Source: PALSA-610 sp038213435
GTDB taxonomy: Bacteria > Actinomycetota > Acidimicrobiia > IMCC26256 > PALSA-610
Length of the DNA stretch: 64,000 nucleotides
Assembly: GCA_038213435.1 (NCBI GenBank)
Contig: JBBQTI010000004.1
Span: forward strand, 1-64,000
Reading direction: 5' to 3'
Below the pieces are notes generated by a model, which was not told where the DNA came from, did no database searches, and saw only the letters and a list, made by a program, of their open reading frames with translations. This document shows positions 47,302 through 55,700 of this stretch, piece after piece. Numbering within the stretch: position 1 is the first letter of the stretch; the number at the start of each line of letters is the position of its first letter. The position numbers and the translations under genes were made by a program.

Positions 47302-48387
47302 TTACGACGGCCAGTTGACCGTGTCGCCGGTCCCGAGCGTCCAGTCCGGGCCGCCGGCGGCAACGACGTACTTCGTGAAGTTGCTCGTCGTGCCGGAGGC
47401 GTCGGCGCGGTGCACCACGGTGATGCCGGTGTCCGGCAGGGTGGCGCCCGCGTTGTCGCTGGCGATCGCGGGATCGTTCCACTTCGTGATCTTCCCGCTG
47501 AAGATCTTCGCGATCGTCGGCCCGCTGAGCTGGAGCGAGTCGACGCCGCTCAGGTTGAACGACACGGTGATCGGTGCGGCAACCGTCGGGAAGTAGAGGA
47601 TCGCGCCGCCCTGGTACTTCGGGAGGTCTGCATCCTTCACGAGGCTGTCGGTTCCGGCGAAGTCGACGGTCTTGGTCTGCAGGTCGGTCTTGCCTTTGCC
47701 GGATCCCCCACCCGCGTAGTTCACGGTGATGCCCGAGTTCTTCTGCTGGAACGCCTGGATCGCGACCTGGTCGAACGCCTTTTGGAACGTCGACCCGGAG
47801 CCGTTCAGAGTCGTGCTCCCGGACCCTCCCGCGGGGATCTGGAGCTTCGACAGCTGATCGAGCGCCTTTTGCCGCAAGGAGTCCGGCAGCTTGGCGAACT
47901 TCGCGCCTTCCGCGAGACCCTGACCGTCATTGAGGGCGAAGGTGAGGAAGGTCTTGAGCGCCTGTCCCTTCGTTGCATCCGTCTGCTGGGCGTAGACGAT
48001 GATCCAGGTGGGGGCCGTAATCGGGTACGCGTCGGCGCCCGATGCGTTCAACGGGCTGTACGTCAGGTTGTCGGCGATCTTCGCGGCGCCCACGGCCGCC
48101 GACGCGCCGGCCAGGCTCGCGGCGATGTACGAGCCCGCCGCGTTCTTGATCGACGCGAACTTCAGGTTGGCGGCCTCGGCGTCACTGAAGTCGACGTACC
48201 CGATCGCGCCGTTCGTGCTCGAGACGATCTGCGCGACGCCGGCGTTGCCCTGCCCGGCTTGAAAGCTCGCGGTCTGCGAGCCTCCGGAGCTCTTCGAGCC
48301 GCTGCCGCAGGCGGCGAGGAGGAGGGCGGGCACGGCGAGCGCGACGATGGTGCGCCGGACGCGGGAAGACGGCGTGGTCGCAGTCAA
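47302..48387 (-). CDS. pstS: Phosphate-binding lipoprotein PstS, circularly permuted
   Basis: 361 residues. Signal peptide and lipobox LLLAAC (Cys27). Residues 44-182 match the C-terminal half of canonical PstS (GNAGVAQIV, NGAIGYVDF, GADAYPITAPTWIIVY, FAKLPDSL). A linker IPAGGSGSTTL (184-194) joins this to residues 194-361, which match the N-terminal half (LNGSGSTFQKAF, GGGSGKGK, VDFAGTD, FPTVAAPITVSFNL, GKITKWNDPAIA, VVHRADASGTT) and end at TVNWPS. Canonical PstS runs WP-x-G-x-G-GKGN there, so the chain is opened at that loop. All phosphate ligands fall in the second half. Start TTG 48387 follows AAAGGGG. Confidence 0.93.
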   Translation of the reverse strand: MTATTPSSRVRRTIVALAVPALLLAACGSGSKSSGGSQTASFQAGQGNAGVAQIVSSTNGAIGYVDFSDAEAANLKFASIKNAAGSYIAASLAGASAAVGAAKIADNLTYSPLNASGADAYPITAPTWIIVYAQQTDATKGQALKTFLTFALNDGQGLAEGAKFAKLPDSLRQKALDQLSKLQIPAGGSGSTTLNGSGSTFQKAFDQVAIQAFQQKNSGITVNYAGGGSGKGKTDLQTKTVDFAGTDSLVKDADLPKYQGGAILYFPTVAAPITVSFNLSGVDSLQLSGPTIAKIFSGKITKWNDPAIASDNAGATLPDTGITVVHRADASGTTSNFTKYVVAAGGPDWTLGTGDTVNWPS

Positions 48388-48454
48388 GGGTGTCCCCTTT
48401 CGGAGGTGGGCATCGACGTCGACACTAAGAACGAAGGATGGATACGCGGGCGCG

Positions 48455-48487
48455 TCGACGTGAACGACACGTGAACCACCTCGGAAC
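48455..48487 (-). promoter_or_regulatory. PHO box upstream of pstS
   Basis: On minus, three 11-base units follow each other: GTTCCGAGGTG, GTTCACGTGTC, GTTCACGTCGA. This is the direct-repeat form of actinobacterial PHO boxes (core GTTCAC). RegX3 encoded nearby is the expected binder. A possible -10, TAGTGT, lies at the complement of 48422-48427. Confidence 0.72.
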
Positions 48488-48516
48488 AATCGGTGCCGTC
48501 ACGCCGGACGCGCGCG

Positions 48517-49197
48517 CTACGCGGGTTCGGTGTCGCCGGGGAGCTGTCCGGTGATCATGAACGCGACCCAGCGCCCGATCATCACGGCGTGGTCGGCGGC
48601 CCGTTCGTAGTCGCGGCCGACGAACGCGAGCTGCACCGCCATCTGCAGTGCCGCCTCGTCGGTCGACCCGCCCGAGAAGCCGGAGAAGATGGCCCGGAAC
48701 AGCTCCTTTTGGAGGTCGTCCATCACGTCGTCCATGTCGGGCAGCGCCGATGCGATCGCCTCGTCGCTGTCGGCGAACGCATCGACGGCAAGGTGGGTCT
48801 GCACGCTCGCCTGCGCGCCCATCCGCTCGATGATTCCCCGGATGCGAGGCGGGAGCTCGCGGGGATACAAACGCCGGGTGGCCCGGGCCACGTTGCGCAT
48901 CAGGCCGCCGGTCAGCTCGATCTCGTGGAGGATCCGCAACACCGCGAGCAGCGCCCGGAGGTCGGAGGCCATCGGCTGCTGGAGGGCGAACAGCTGGTAC
49001 ACGCGGTGCTCGATCTGCAGCACCCGCTCCTTGATCTCGCGATGCGCGTCGTAGATCTCTTCGACGACGGTGAGATCGGCGTCGAGCAGCGCCTGGGTGG
49101 CGGCGCCGATCTGCTCGCAGCTCTTGACGGCCAGCTTCACGACCTCGGCGCGGACTTCGTGGACCTGCTCGTCGAACGTCCGCCGGGTCTCGACCAC
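48517..49197 (-). CDS. phoU: Phosphate-signalling protein PhoU
   Basis: 226 residues, two repeats of a three-helix bundle with the PhoU metal-binding pattern (EVVKLAVKSCEQIGAA; DYERAADHAVMIGRWV). Cytoplasmic negative regulator linking the Pst transporter to the sensor kinase. GTG 49197 has GGAGG six bases upstream. Transcribed toward pstS but separated by about 130 bases containing a PHO box. Confidence 0.94.
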   Translation of the reverse strand: MVETRRTFDEQVHEVRAEVVKLAVKSCEQIGAATQALLDADLTVVEEIYDAHREIKERVLQIEHRVYQLFALQQPMASDLRALLAVLRILHEIELTGGLMRNVARATRRLYPRELPPRIRGIIERMGAQASVQTHLAVDAFADSDEAIASALPDMDDVMDDLQKELFRAIFSGFSGGSTDEAALQMAVQLAFVGRDYERAADHAVMIGRWVAFMITGQLPGDTEPA

Positions 49198-49283
49198 TAT
49201 GTCCTCCGAATTTCATTCCGAACAGCGTGAGTCTGCCCGCGGAAACGCCCGGGCCGCGGGCACCGGTATCCGACTCGCCTTCT

Positions 49284-49320
49284 GTTCACTCCTGGTTCAC
49301 CTTCAGGTCATCCGTACCAT
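49284..49320 (+). promoter_or_regulatory. PHO box and -10 upstream of pstB
   Basis: Three 11-base units: GTTCACTCCTG (49284), GTTCACCTTCA (49295), GGTCATCCGTA (49306), directly followed by TACCAT at 49315-49320. The box takes the place of a -35, as in activator-dependent PHO promoters. The leader to pstB would be about 130 bases. Confidence 0.78.
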
Positions 49321-49457
49321 ACGGTCCGGTCAGCCGGCGTCCCTACCATGGCCATGTTGGCGGGCGCTTGGCGAGCCTGCGACCCAGCCGCGATGCTGGG
49401 CCGACGCTGATCGCTTGCGGAAGGTCGAACGTGTCCTCAGCCGAACCGGGTGAAGCC

Positions 49458-50312
49458 ATGACAATGCCGATGGTGAGTGTCCGCGCGAAGGACACGGGGT
49501 CGAAGGACGGCGAGTTCGCGGCGCGCCCTTCGCGCGCGGAGGTCGTCTTCGAGCTTCGAGACGTCAGTGTCAGCTATTTCGACGCGGTGGCGGTCGCGGG
49601 TGTGTCGCTCGATGTCCACTGCAACCAGATCACCGCGTTGATCGGACCGTCGGGTTGTGGGAAGAGCACGTTGTTGCGTTCCTTCAATCGGATGAACGAC
49701 CTGGTGGCCGGGGCCCGGGTCTCGGGCCGGATCTCGTACCACGGTCACGACCTGTACGCGCCGGATGTCGACCCGGTCGAGGTGCGCCGGCGCATCGGCA
49801 TGGTGTTCCAGCGACCGAACCCTTTCCCGAAGTCGATCTACGACAACGTGGCGTTCGGGCCGCGCATCACCGGCCGGCGCAAGGGCCTCGACGACATCGT
49901 CGAGGAGGCGCTCGTGAACGCGGCACTCTGGGACGAGGTGAAGGGCAAGCTGAAGCAGTCGGCGTTCGCGCTGTCGGGTGGACAGCAGCAGCGGCTGTGC
50001 ATCGCGCGCTGTCTCGCTGTGCAACCGGATGTGATCCTCATGGACGAGCCCTGCTCGGCACTCGACCCGATCGCGACGTCTCGCATCGAGGACCTCATGG
50101 CCGATCTCAAGCGCAACTACACGATCGTGATCGTGACGCACAACATGCAGCAGGCCGCTCGGGTGTCCGACATGACGGCGTTCGTGACGGCCGATGTCGA
50201 CGAACACGAACACCGGGTCGGTCGGCTCGTCGAGTACGACGCCACCGACAAGATCTTCACCAATCCCTCCGACGCGCGCACCGAGGGTTACATCACGGGT
50301 CGATTCGGATGA
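49458..50312 (+). CDS. pstB: Phosphate ABC transporter ATPase PstB
   Basis: 284 residues. Walker A GPSGCGKST, Q-loop in MVFQRPNPFP, signature LSGGQQQRLCIARCLA, Walker B VILMDEPCSALD, switch His in VTHNMQQAA. Start among ATG 49458, 49464 and 49470 is open; upstream codons in this frame show no homology. It is split from pstSCA by phoU and the divergent promoter region, and instead heads the operon with senX3-regX3. Confidence 0.94.
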   Translation: MTMPMVSVRAKDTGSKDGEFAARPSRAEVVFELRDVSVSYFDAVAVAGVSLDVHCNQITALIGPSGCGKSTLLRSFNRMNDLVAGARVSGRISYHGHDLYAPDVDPVEVRRRIGMVFQRPNPFPKSIYDNVAFGPRITGRRKGLDDIVEEALVNAALWDEVKGKLKQSAFALSGGQQQRLCIARCLAVQPDVILMDEPCSALDPIATSRIEDLMADLKRNYTIVIVTHNMQQAARVSDMTAFVTADVDEHEHRVGRLVEYDATDKIFTNPSDARTEGYITGRFG

Positions 50313-50334
50313 ACCGGCTCGCCTCACTGCGATC

Positions 50335-51585
50335 GTGACGGCATTCTTCGTCGTCATCGGTCTGGTCGGGTGGGCAGTCGTCGTCTTCATCGCGCGTGAG
50401 TTGGTCTTCGCCCGACGCGAGCTGGACCGCGTCGGGCGCGCGGTCGACGTTCCCGAGAATCTTTCGTTGGTCGACGCGATTGCCGAAACGCAGCGCGAGG
50501 CGGAGGATCGGGTGTTGCATTCGGAGGCGGTGCAACATTGGTTGCTCGCGGCCCTCGACGAGTCGAGCGACGCGATCATCGTTGTCGATCGGATCGGCCG
50601 GGAGGTCGTGCGCAACTCGGTGGCGCGACGCTTCGCGGGCGCGCGTACCGGGGAAGTCCTCGCCGAGGAGGCGATCACAGAGCTCGTCCAGGACGCCCTC
50701 ACGGGTCACAGCTCCGAACGTGAGCTCCAGCTCTATGGCCCCCCGCGTCAAGTGCTGCAGCTGCGCGCGTTCCCGCTGCGCAGAAACGGCGAGATCGTGG
50801 GGGCGGTCGCTTTCACCCGAGATATCTCGGAGTCGCGGCGGGTCGAAAGTGTTCGGCGTGACTTCGTCGCAAACGTCAGCCACGAGCTCAAGACCCCGAT
50901 CGGCGCGCTCGGTCTGCTCGCGGAGACCATGGCCGCGACCGACGATGTCGCCGTGGTTCAACGGCTCGCAGACCGCGTCGTGCGCGAGGCCGACCGGCTT
51001 GCTCGGATCGTCGACGACCTGCTCGATCTCAGCACGATCGAGGCCCAGGAGGCGCCGACCCGCGCGCCGATGCCGATCCGATTGCTCCTGTCGGAGTGTG
51101 TCGACCTCGTCCAGGCTGCGGCCGCCGCGGCCGAGGTTCCGCTGCTCGTCGGTCCGGAGCCGCCCGATCTCGAGATCGTCTGCGATCCCCGCCAGATGCG
51201 CAGCGCGCTGGTGAACCTGGTCGACAACGCGATCAAGTACTCGGGCCCGAACCAGCCGGTCGAGATCGGGGCGTGTGTCGTCGACGACCGGATCGCCTTT
51301 GTCGTGCGCGATCACGGCATCGGGATTCCGACGCGTGATCTCGAGCGCATCTTCGAGCGGTTCTACCGGGTCGACCGCGCGCGCAGCCGCGACACAGGCG
51401 GCACCGGGCTCGGGCTCGCGATCGTGCGGCACGTCGCCCAGGCGCACGGCGGCGAAGTGAGCGTGCATTCGCGCGAGGGCGAAGGATCGACGTTCACGCT
51501 CTACATGCCGCTCGCCAACGGCTCGGCGCGCGGCATCGCCGAAGGACCACCAACGTCGGAGGACCGATGCCCGACCCGCCCCTGA
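50335..51585 (+). CDS. senX3: Phosphate-sensing histidine kinase, SenX3-like
   Basis: 416 residues. One N-terminal helix (about 1-22, FFVVIGLVGWAVVVFIA), a PAS domain (about 70-175, IVVDRIGREVVRNSVA), the phosphorylated His in FVANVSHELKTPIGAL and an ATPase domain with NLVDNAIKYS, DHGIGIP and GGTGLGLAIVRHV. SenX3/PhoR kinases lack an outer sensor and read phosphate status through PstB-PhoU. GTG 50335 is the first codon after pstB giving a full TM helix; the frame is open inside pstB. Confidence 0.92.
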   Translation: MTAFFVVIGLVGWAVVVFIARELVFARRELDRVGRAVDVPENLSLVDAIAETQREAEDRVLHSEAVQHWLLAALDESSDAIIVVDRIGREVVRNSVARRFAGARTGEVLAEEAITELVQDALTGHSSERELQLYGPPRQVLQLRAFPLRRNGEIVGAVAFTRDISESRRVESVRRDFVANVSHELKTPIGALGLLAETMAATDDVAVVQRLADRVVREADRLARIVDDLLDLSTIEAQEAPTRAPMPIRLLLSECVDLVQAAAAAAEVPLLVGPEPPDLEIVCDPRQMRSALVNLVDNAIKYSGPNQPVEIGACVVDDRIAFVVRDHGIGIPTRDLERIFERFYRVDRARSRDTGGTGLGLAIVRHVAQAHGGEVSVHSREGEGSTFTLYMPLANGSARGIAEGPPTSEDRCPTRP

Positions 51586-52280
51586 TACTCGTGGTCGACG
51601 ACGAGCAGTCGTACCGCGACGCGCTCGCCGTAGCGCTGCAACGTGAGGGCTTTCTCGTGGAGACCGCGGCCGACGGCCCGGAGGCGATCGAGCGTTTCGA
51701 TGCGGCGCGGCCCGCGCTCGTGTTGCTCGACGTGATGCTTCCCAAGATCTCCGGCATCGACGTGTGCCGTGAGCTGCGGGCGCGATCGCGTGTCCCGATC
51801 ATCATGGTCACCGCCCGCAACGCCGAGATCGACGCCGTGGTCGGGTTGGAGGTCGGCGCCGACGATTATGTGACCAAACCGTTCCGGCTGCGGGAGCTGA
51901 TCGCGCGGGTGCGGGCCGCGCTCCGCCGAATCCCCGTTTCCGAGCAGGAGACCGATCCGGCCGACGTGATCGAGATCGGCGACGTCCGGCTCGACACGGG
52001 GCGCCACGAGGTGTTCGTCCGGGGAATGTCGATGGCGTTCCCGCTCAAGGAATTCGAGCTGCTCGAGCTCCTGCTCACGAACGCCGGGCGCGTCCTCACC
52101 CGAGACGTGCTCATCGACCGGATCTGGGGCCCCAACTACTTCGGCGATACCAAGACGCTCGACGTGCATGTGAAGCGTCTGCGGTCGAAGGTCGAGATCG
52201 ATCCCGCGAATCCGAAGCGCATCGTGACGGTGCGCGGTGTCGGCTATCGGTACGAGCGGGCGACCGCCGCGGCTTCGTAG
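51567..52280 (+). CDS. regX3: Response regulator, RegX3-like
   Basis: 237 residues. Receiver domain with acidic pocket VVDDEQ, phosphorylated Asp in LVLLDVMLP and Lys in YVTKPF; C-terminal OmpR-type winged helix with TKTLDVHVKRLRSKVE and VRGVGYRYE. Expected to bind the PHO boxes before pstS and pstB. ATG 51567 has CGGAGGA upstream and overlaps senX3 by 19 bases. Confidence 0.93.
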   Translation: MPDPPLILVVDDEQSYRDALAVALQREGFLVETAADGPEAIERFDAARPALVLLDVMLPKISGIDVCRELRARSRVPIIMVTARNAEIDAVVGLEVGADDYVTKPFRLRELIARVRAALRRIPVSEQETDPADVIEIGDVRLDTGRHEVFVRGMSMAFPLKEFELLELLLTNAGRVLTRDVLIDRIWGPNYFGDTKTLDVHVKRLRSKVEIDPANPKRIVTVRGVGYRYERATAAAS

Positions 52281-52295
52281 TAGTTCCGGAACGAC

Positions 52296-52994
52296 TCATG
52301 GTTCGTGGGCCACCACCAGGTCGGCGGCCGGGATGTTCGGATTCCAGAAGCGGGCGAGCAGCATGGCGCTGATCGCGCCCGCGACCTGGAAGACGATGAA
52401 CGCCGGGGCGCTCGTCGGCTTGATGCCCGCGAACGTGTCGGTCAGCGTGCGCCCGACGGTGACGGCGGGGTTGGCGAAGCTCGTCGACGACGTGAACCAA
52501 TACGCGGCCGCGATGTAGCCGCCGACCGCGTACGCGGCGGCAGACGATCGTCTGGAGCGCACCACCCCCAAGATGACGAGCAGCAGTCCGAACGTGGCGA
52601 GGAACTCTCCGAGCCACAGACCACCGGCCGAGCGGGCGCGGGTCGACAGTGTCACCACCGGCAGCGAGAACATGAGATTGGCCGCCACCGCGCCGACGCA
52701 GGCCCCGCCGATCTGTGCCGATACGTACACGATCGCCTCGCGCGTGGTGTTCCCGCCGAGGAGTCGATCGGCGAGCGTGACGACGGGATTGAAATGCGCG
52801 CCCGAGACCGGCCCGATCGCGAGGATCAGCGCGGCGAGCCCGGCGCCGGTCGCGATCGAATTCTCCAGCAGCTGCAGCCCGATGTCTTCGGGAGACAGGC
52901 GCTGCGCGGCAATTCCCGACCCGACGACGATCGCGACGAGCAGCGCGGTACCGACGAGCTCGGCGCTCGCGCGCCGAGCCAGATCGCGATCCAC
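52296..52994 (-). CDS. Aquaporin-family channel of the arsenic cassette
   Basis: 232 residues, six helices. MIP fold with the two half-helix signatures: GAHFNPVVT (NPV instead of NPA) and SFANPAVT. In some bacteria an aquaglyceroporin (AqpS) replaces the arsenite pump by letting arsenite, or methylarsenite, flow out down its gradient. Location directly after arsI and beside arsR supports that use. GTG 52994 starts eight bases after the arsI stop; no ribosome site is evident. Confidence 0.82.
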   Translation of the reverse strand: MDRDLARRASAELVGTALLVAIVVGSGIAAQRLSPEDIGLQLLENSIATGAGLAALILAIGPVSGAHFNPVVTLADRLLGGNTTREAIVYVSAQIGGACVGAVAANLMFSLPVVTLSTRARSAGGLWLGEFLATFGLLLVILGVVRSRRSSAAAYAVGGYIAAAYWFTSSTSFANPAVTVGRTLTDTFAGIKPTSAPAFIVFQVAGAISAMLLARFWNPNIPAADLVVAHEP

Positions 52995-53002
52995 GAACTC
53001 GG

Positions 53003-53422
53003 TCAGCCGCAGCGGGCGGCCGACTCGGGCGCCGCCTCGCAGCACCTGTCGCTGTCGGCCACGTCGCCGAGCACCGTATAGATCTCCCAGGGACGATCGT
53101 CGGGGCCGTCGACCCACACCTTGTCCTGCACCGCGAAGCAACATGCCACGCCGTCTTCAACGGTCGTGTCGAGATCGTCTGCCGACAGGCGCGCCTGCGC
53201 GGCGCGCACCTCGTCGGTCGTCGCGACCTCGATCCCGAGGTGGTTCAACGATCCCGGCACTCCGGCGCCCTCGAACAACACCAACTTGAGCGGCGGATCG
53301 GTGATCGCGAAGTTCGCGTAGCCGGGTCGGCGCTTCGCGGGAGCGGTCGCAAAGAGCTTCGTGTAGAAGGCGACCGCGGTTTCGAGGTCGGAGACGTTCA
53401 GGGCGAGTTGGAGGCGCGTCAT
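53003..53422 (-). CDS. arsI: ArsI/CadI-type dioxygenase (C-As lyase)
   Basis: 139 residues, vicinal-oxygen-chelate fold. Expected iron ligands are Gln5, His61 and Glu113 (PWEIYTVLGD); vicinal Cys94-Cys95 in GVACCFAVQD match the pair that binds trivalent organoarsenicals in ArsI. The tail has three more cysteines (Cys127, Cys128, Cys138). ArsI cleaves the C-As bond of methylarsenite; the close CadI group is induced by cadmium. ATG 53422 follows a complete TTGACA/GATAGT promoter. Confidence 0.88.
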   Translation of the reverse strand: MTRLQLALNVSDLETAVAFYTKLFATAPAKRRPGYANFAITDPPLKLVLFEGAGVPGSLNHLGIEVATTDEVRAAQARLSADDLDTTVEDGVACCFAVQDKVWVDGPDDRPWEIYTVLGDVADSDRCCEAAPESAARCG

Positions 53423-53428
53423 AGATCG

Positions 53429-53457
53429 ACTATCATCGATGTATCGACGTCTGTCAA
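53429..53457 (-). promoter_or_regulatory. arsI promoter with candidate ArsR operator
   Basis: Minus strand: -35 TTGACA (complement of 53452-53457), 17-base spacer, -10 GATAGT (complement of 53429-53434), six bases to the arsI ATG. The spacer contains the palindrome CATCGATG (53434-53441) flanked by ATCGAC repeats, a plausible operator for the ArsR encoded 40 bases away on plus. Confidence 0.6.
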
Positions 53458-53496
53458 TACGACATCCAAGGAAAACAGGGATCACCGGGAGCTCAG

Positions 53497-53838
53497 ATGG
53501 CGCGCACGCCCGATCGGACGAGTACCGAGACGGAGTGCTGTCCCCGCCCGCTGCTCGAGCCGCTCGACGAGCAGGAGGCCGACGACCTGGCGAGCGCCTT
53601 TGCCGCGCTGGCCGATCCGGTGCGCCTGCGGCTCCTCAGCATCGTCGCCGACGCCGGCGAGTGTTGCGCATGTGATCTGCTCGCGCCGCTCGGCAAGTCG
53701 CAACCGACGGTCTCCCACCACACGAAGGTCCTTGCCGACGCCGGTATCCTGCGCGGCGACAAGCGGGGACGATGGGTGTGGTGGAGCGTCGATCGCCGGC
53801 GGGTACGCGCGCTGCGCGACGCGTTGCGAGTGACCTAG
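53497..53838 (+). CDS. arsR: ArsR-type arsenic-responsive repressor
   Basis: 113 residues. Winged helix with DPVRLRLLSIV and SQPTVSHHTKVLADAGIL. Metalloid-site cysteines: Cys14-Cys15 near the N-terminus, and Cys56, Cys57 and Cys59 in ECCACDL, replacing the E. coli ELCVCDL. The N-terminal CC plus a helix-3 Cys is the arrangement described for the Corynebacterium protein. ATG 53497 follows GGGAG. Divergent from arsI. Confidence 0.92.
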   Translation: MARTPDRTSTETECCPRPLLEPLDEQEADDLASAFAALADPVRLRLLSIVADAGECCACDLLAPLGKSQPTVSHHTKVLADAGILRGDKRGRWVWWSVDRRRVRALRDALRVT

Positions 53839-53934
53839 GAGCGGCAGCGGAGCCGACCGAATGGGAGGCGAAGCGCGAGCGACCAGTCGTTATGAACCTG
53901 GTGAGCGCCGGCCCGCGTACGCGCGGCACCGTCG

Positions 53935-54402
53935 TCAGTCGGGCGGCGGCGGAAGATAACGGGCCGACGTCACCTCGCCGGTCGCATCGGTGTCGAGCGC
54001 CCAGGTCGATCCCTTCGGCCACTGGGGGGCGGCGCCGATGTCGACGCCGTGGCTCGCATAGTGCTGGAGCAGCATCGGCACAACATCGCCGTGGGTGCAG
54101 AACACGGCGCCGTGTGCGGTGTGCTTGCGGACGAGCGCCAGCGCCTCGTCGAGTGCGGCGCCTTCGGCAAGCGCGTCGACCGGTTCGATCGCGACGCCGC
54201 GTTCGCCCGAGAGCGGAACCACGGTTTCCATGCAGCGAACGTACGGGCTCGACAGCAGCCGGTCGAACTGCGCGCCATCCAGGACTTGGAGCAAGCCGCG
54301 CGCTTGCAGGTGGCCGCGTACCGACAACGGACGCAACTGATCTTCCCCCTCCCACGCGCTGCGCTCTCCCGCCTTGGCGTGGCGAACGAGATAAACCGTC
54401 AC
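53935..54402 (-). CDS. SixA-like histidine phosphatase
   Basis: 155 residues, histidine phosphatase superfamily. Catalytic RHG motif is LVRHAKAGE, second Arg in SSPYVRCMET, second His in FCTHGDVVP. GTG 54402 overlaps the Nudix stop (GTGA) and has GGAGG six bases before it. In mycobacterial MutT1, the same two domains (Nudix then histidine phosphatase) are one protein; here they are two coupled genes. Confidence 0.88.
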   Translation of the reverse strand: MTVYLVRHAKAGERSAWEGEDQLRPLSVRGHLQARGLLQVLDGAQFDRLLSSPYVRCMETVVPLSGERGVAIEPVDALAEGAALDEALALVRKHTAHGAVFCTHGDVVPMLLQHYASHGVDIGAAPQWPKGSTWALDTDATGEVTSARYLPPPPD

Positions 54403-54827
54403 GACGGACCTCCACGAGCACTGTCGTCGACCGCCGCGACCAGGCGCCGGTCGTGTTCGTACGACAGTAGTGTCCCCGCCTCCGCGGCCGTTAGCCAACG
54501 CGTCTCGTCGACCTCGTCGTTCGGCTCCCACGCCGTTTCACCGACGGGTGTCATCCGCCAGTAATGCACGACCTTGGGTCGGCCGTGCCGGTCGACGTAA
54601 TCGGTGGTCGGGAGGGCGGCGCCCAGCTCGACCCGGACGCCCGTCTCTTCCTCGATCTCCCGGCGGGCCGCATCCTCGAACGACTCGCCGGGCTCGAGCT
54701 TGCCCTTCGGGAGGCTCCAATCGTCGTAGCGCGGCCGGTGCACGACGAGCACCTCCAGCGTTCCGTCCCGCGCATTGCGCGTCACGACTCCGCCCGCGGC
54801 CTGAACCAATCCCCGGGCCTTGGTCAC
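54399..54827 (-). CDS. Nudix hydrolase, MutT1 N-domain-like
   Basis: 142 residues. Complete Nudix box: GKLEPGESFEDAARREIEEETG. AAGGVV and HRPRYDDWSLPKGK match the MutT1/diadenosine-polyphosphate group. Likely hydrolyses 8-oxo-dGTP or dinucleoside polyphosphates. GTG 54827 overlaps the CHAD stop by four bases. Confidence 0.88.
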   Translation of the reverse strand: MTKARGLVQAAGGVVTRNARDGTLEVLVVHRPRYDDWSLPKGKLEPGESFEDAARREIEEETGVRVELGAALPTTDYVDRHGRPKVVHYWRMTPVGETAWEPNDEVDETRWLTAAEAGTLLSYEHDRRLVAAVDDSARGGPS

Positions 54828-55696
54828 AGCCAGCCGCGTACGCGCTCGGTGTCGACGCGCCGCCACACGTCCGGGAACTCGGCCCGGGCGACGGCCGCGG
54901 CCTCGCGTTCGAGCTGCGCGAGCATCCCGATCGCGTACGCCTCGGCGGGTGAGCACTCGTGCGCGGTCTTGGCGAGCCACGCGTCCGCGACGACGGCGTC
55001 CTGATGCTCGCCCAGCACGTCCTGCACGTTCGCGGTGGCCCGGGCGAGCCGGCGGGCGGGTTTGCCGAACGCCGGCTCGCACGCTTCGGCCGCGTATCTG
55101 CACTGCTTGGCACGCACGCGGCACGAGTGGAGTGCCTCGTCCGAGGGGTTGTCGCCCAACCTGCGCACCGCCCGCCGGAGCTTCTTCCATCGGACCCTCA
55201 CCACGGGCGCCAGCGCGTCGGACGCGCGGGTCAACGCCGTCTCGGTGAGCACGGGACGGGATGCGGCCGACGCGAGGCGGGCGCGCAACTCCGTGTAGCG
55301 CGCCAGACTCAGCGTCACGACCAGATCGAATCTCGCCGCCGCTCGGTCGGCGTCGAGCCTCCGCACGACTCGCCGCGCCGCCTCGGCCTCGGCCGTAGGA
55401 AGTCGGGCCGCGTGGGTGCGCAGGCGGTCGCGCTGTACCTCGATGTCGCGTACCGCGCCGAGCTCTGAACCCAACCAGCGCAGGTCGGCGCGCAGGTCGG
55501 CGGCCCACTGCGCGTCGACGAACTGCTCGAACGTGCGCAGATCGGAACGGAGCCGGCGCGTCGCGACCCGCGCTTGGTGGACCGACTCGGGATCGTCGCC
55601 GACCCGGAGGTCCGGCTCGTGGGCGACCAGGCGCTCGTACGACTGCGAGATGGCACGGCAGACGACCTCGGAAACGGTGATATCGCGATCGCTCAT
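54824..55696 (-). CDS. CHAD-domain polyphosphate-binding protein
   Basis: 290 residues, all-helical CHAD domain with conserved basic residues: VHQARVATRRLRSDLRTF and HSCRVRAKQCRYAAEAC. CHAD domains bind polyphosphate through these Arg/Lys/His rows. It starts four bases after ppk, which makes the polymer. Confidence 0.9.
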   Translation of the reverse strand: MSDRDITVSEVVCRAISQSYERLVAHEPDLRVGDDPESVHQARVATRRLRSDLRTFEQFVDAQWAADLRADLRWLGSELGAVRDIEVQRDRLRTHAARLPTAEAEAARRVVRRLDADRAAARFDLVVTLSLARYTELRARLASAASRPVLTETALTRASDALAPVVRVRWKKLRRAVRRLGDNPSDEALHSCRVRAKQCRYAAEACEPAFGKPARRLARATANVQDVLGEHQDAVVADAWLAKTAHECSPAEAYAIGMLAQLEREAAAVARAEFPDVWRRVDTERVRGWL

Positions 55697-55700
55697 GACG

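Noticed and set aside
47299..47304. TAACGT as an independent leaderless promoter of pstC
   Set aside because: It overlaps the pstS stop codon inside a tight operon; position alone is not enough evidence.
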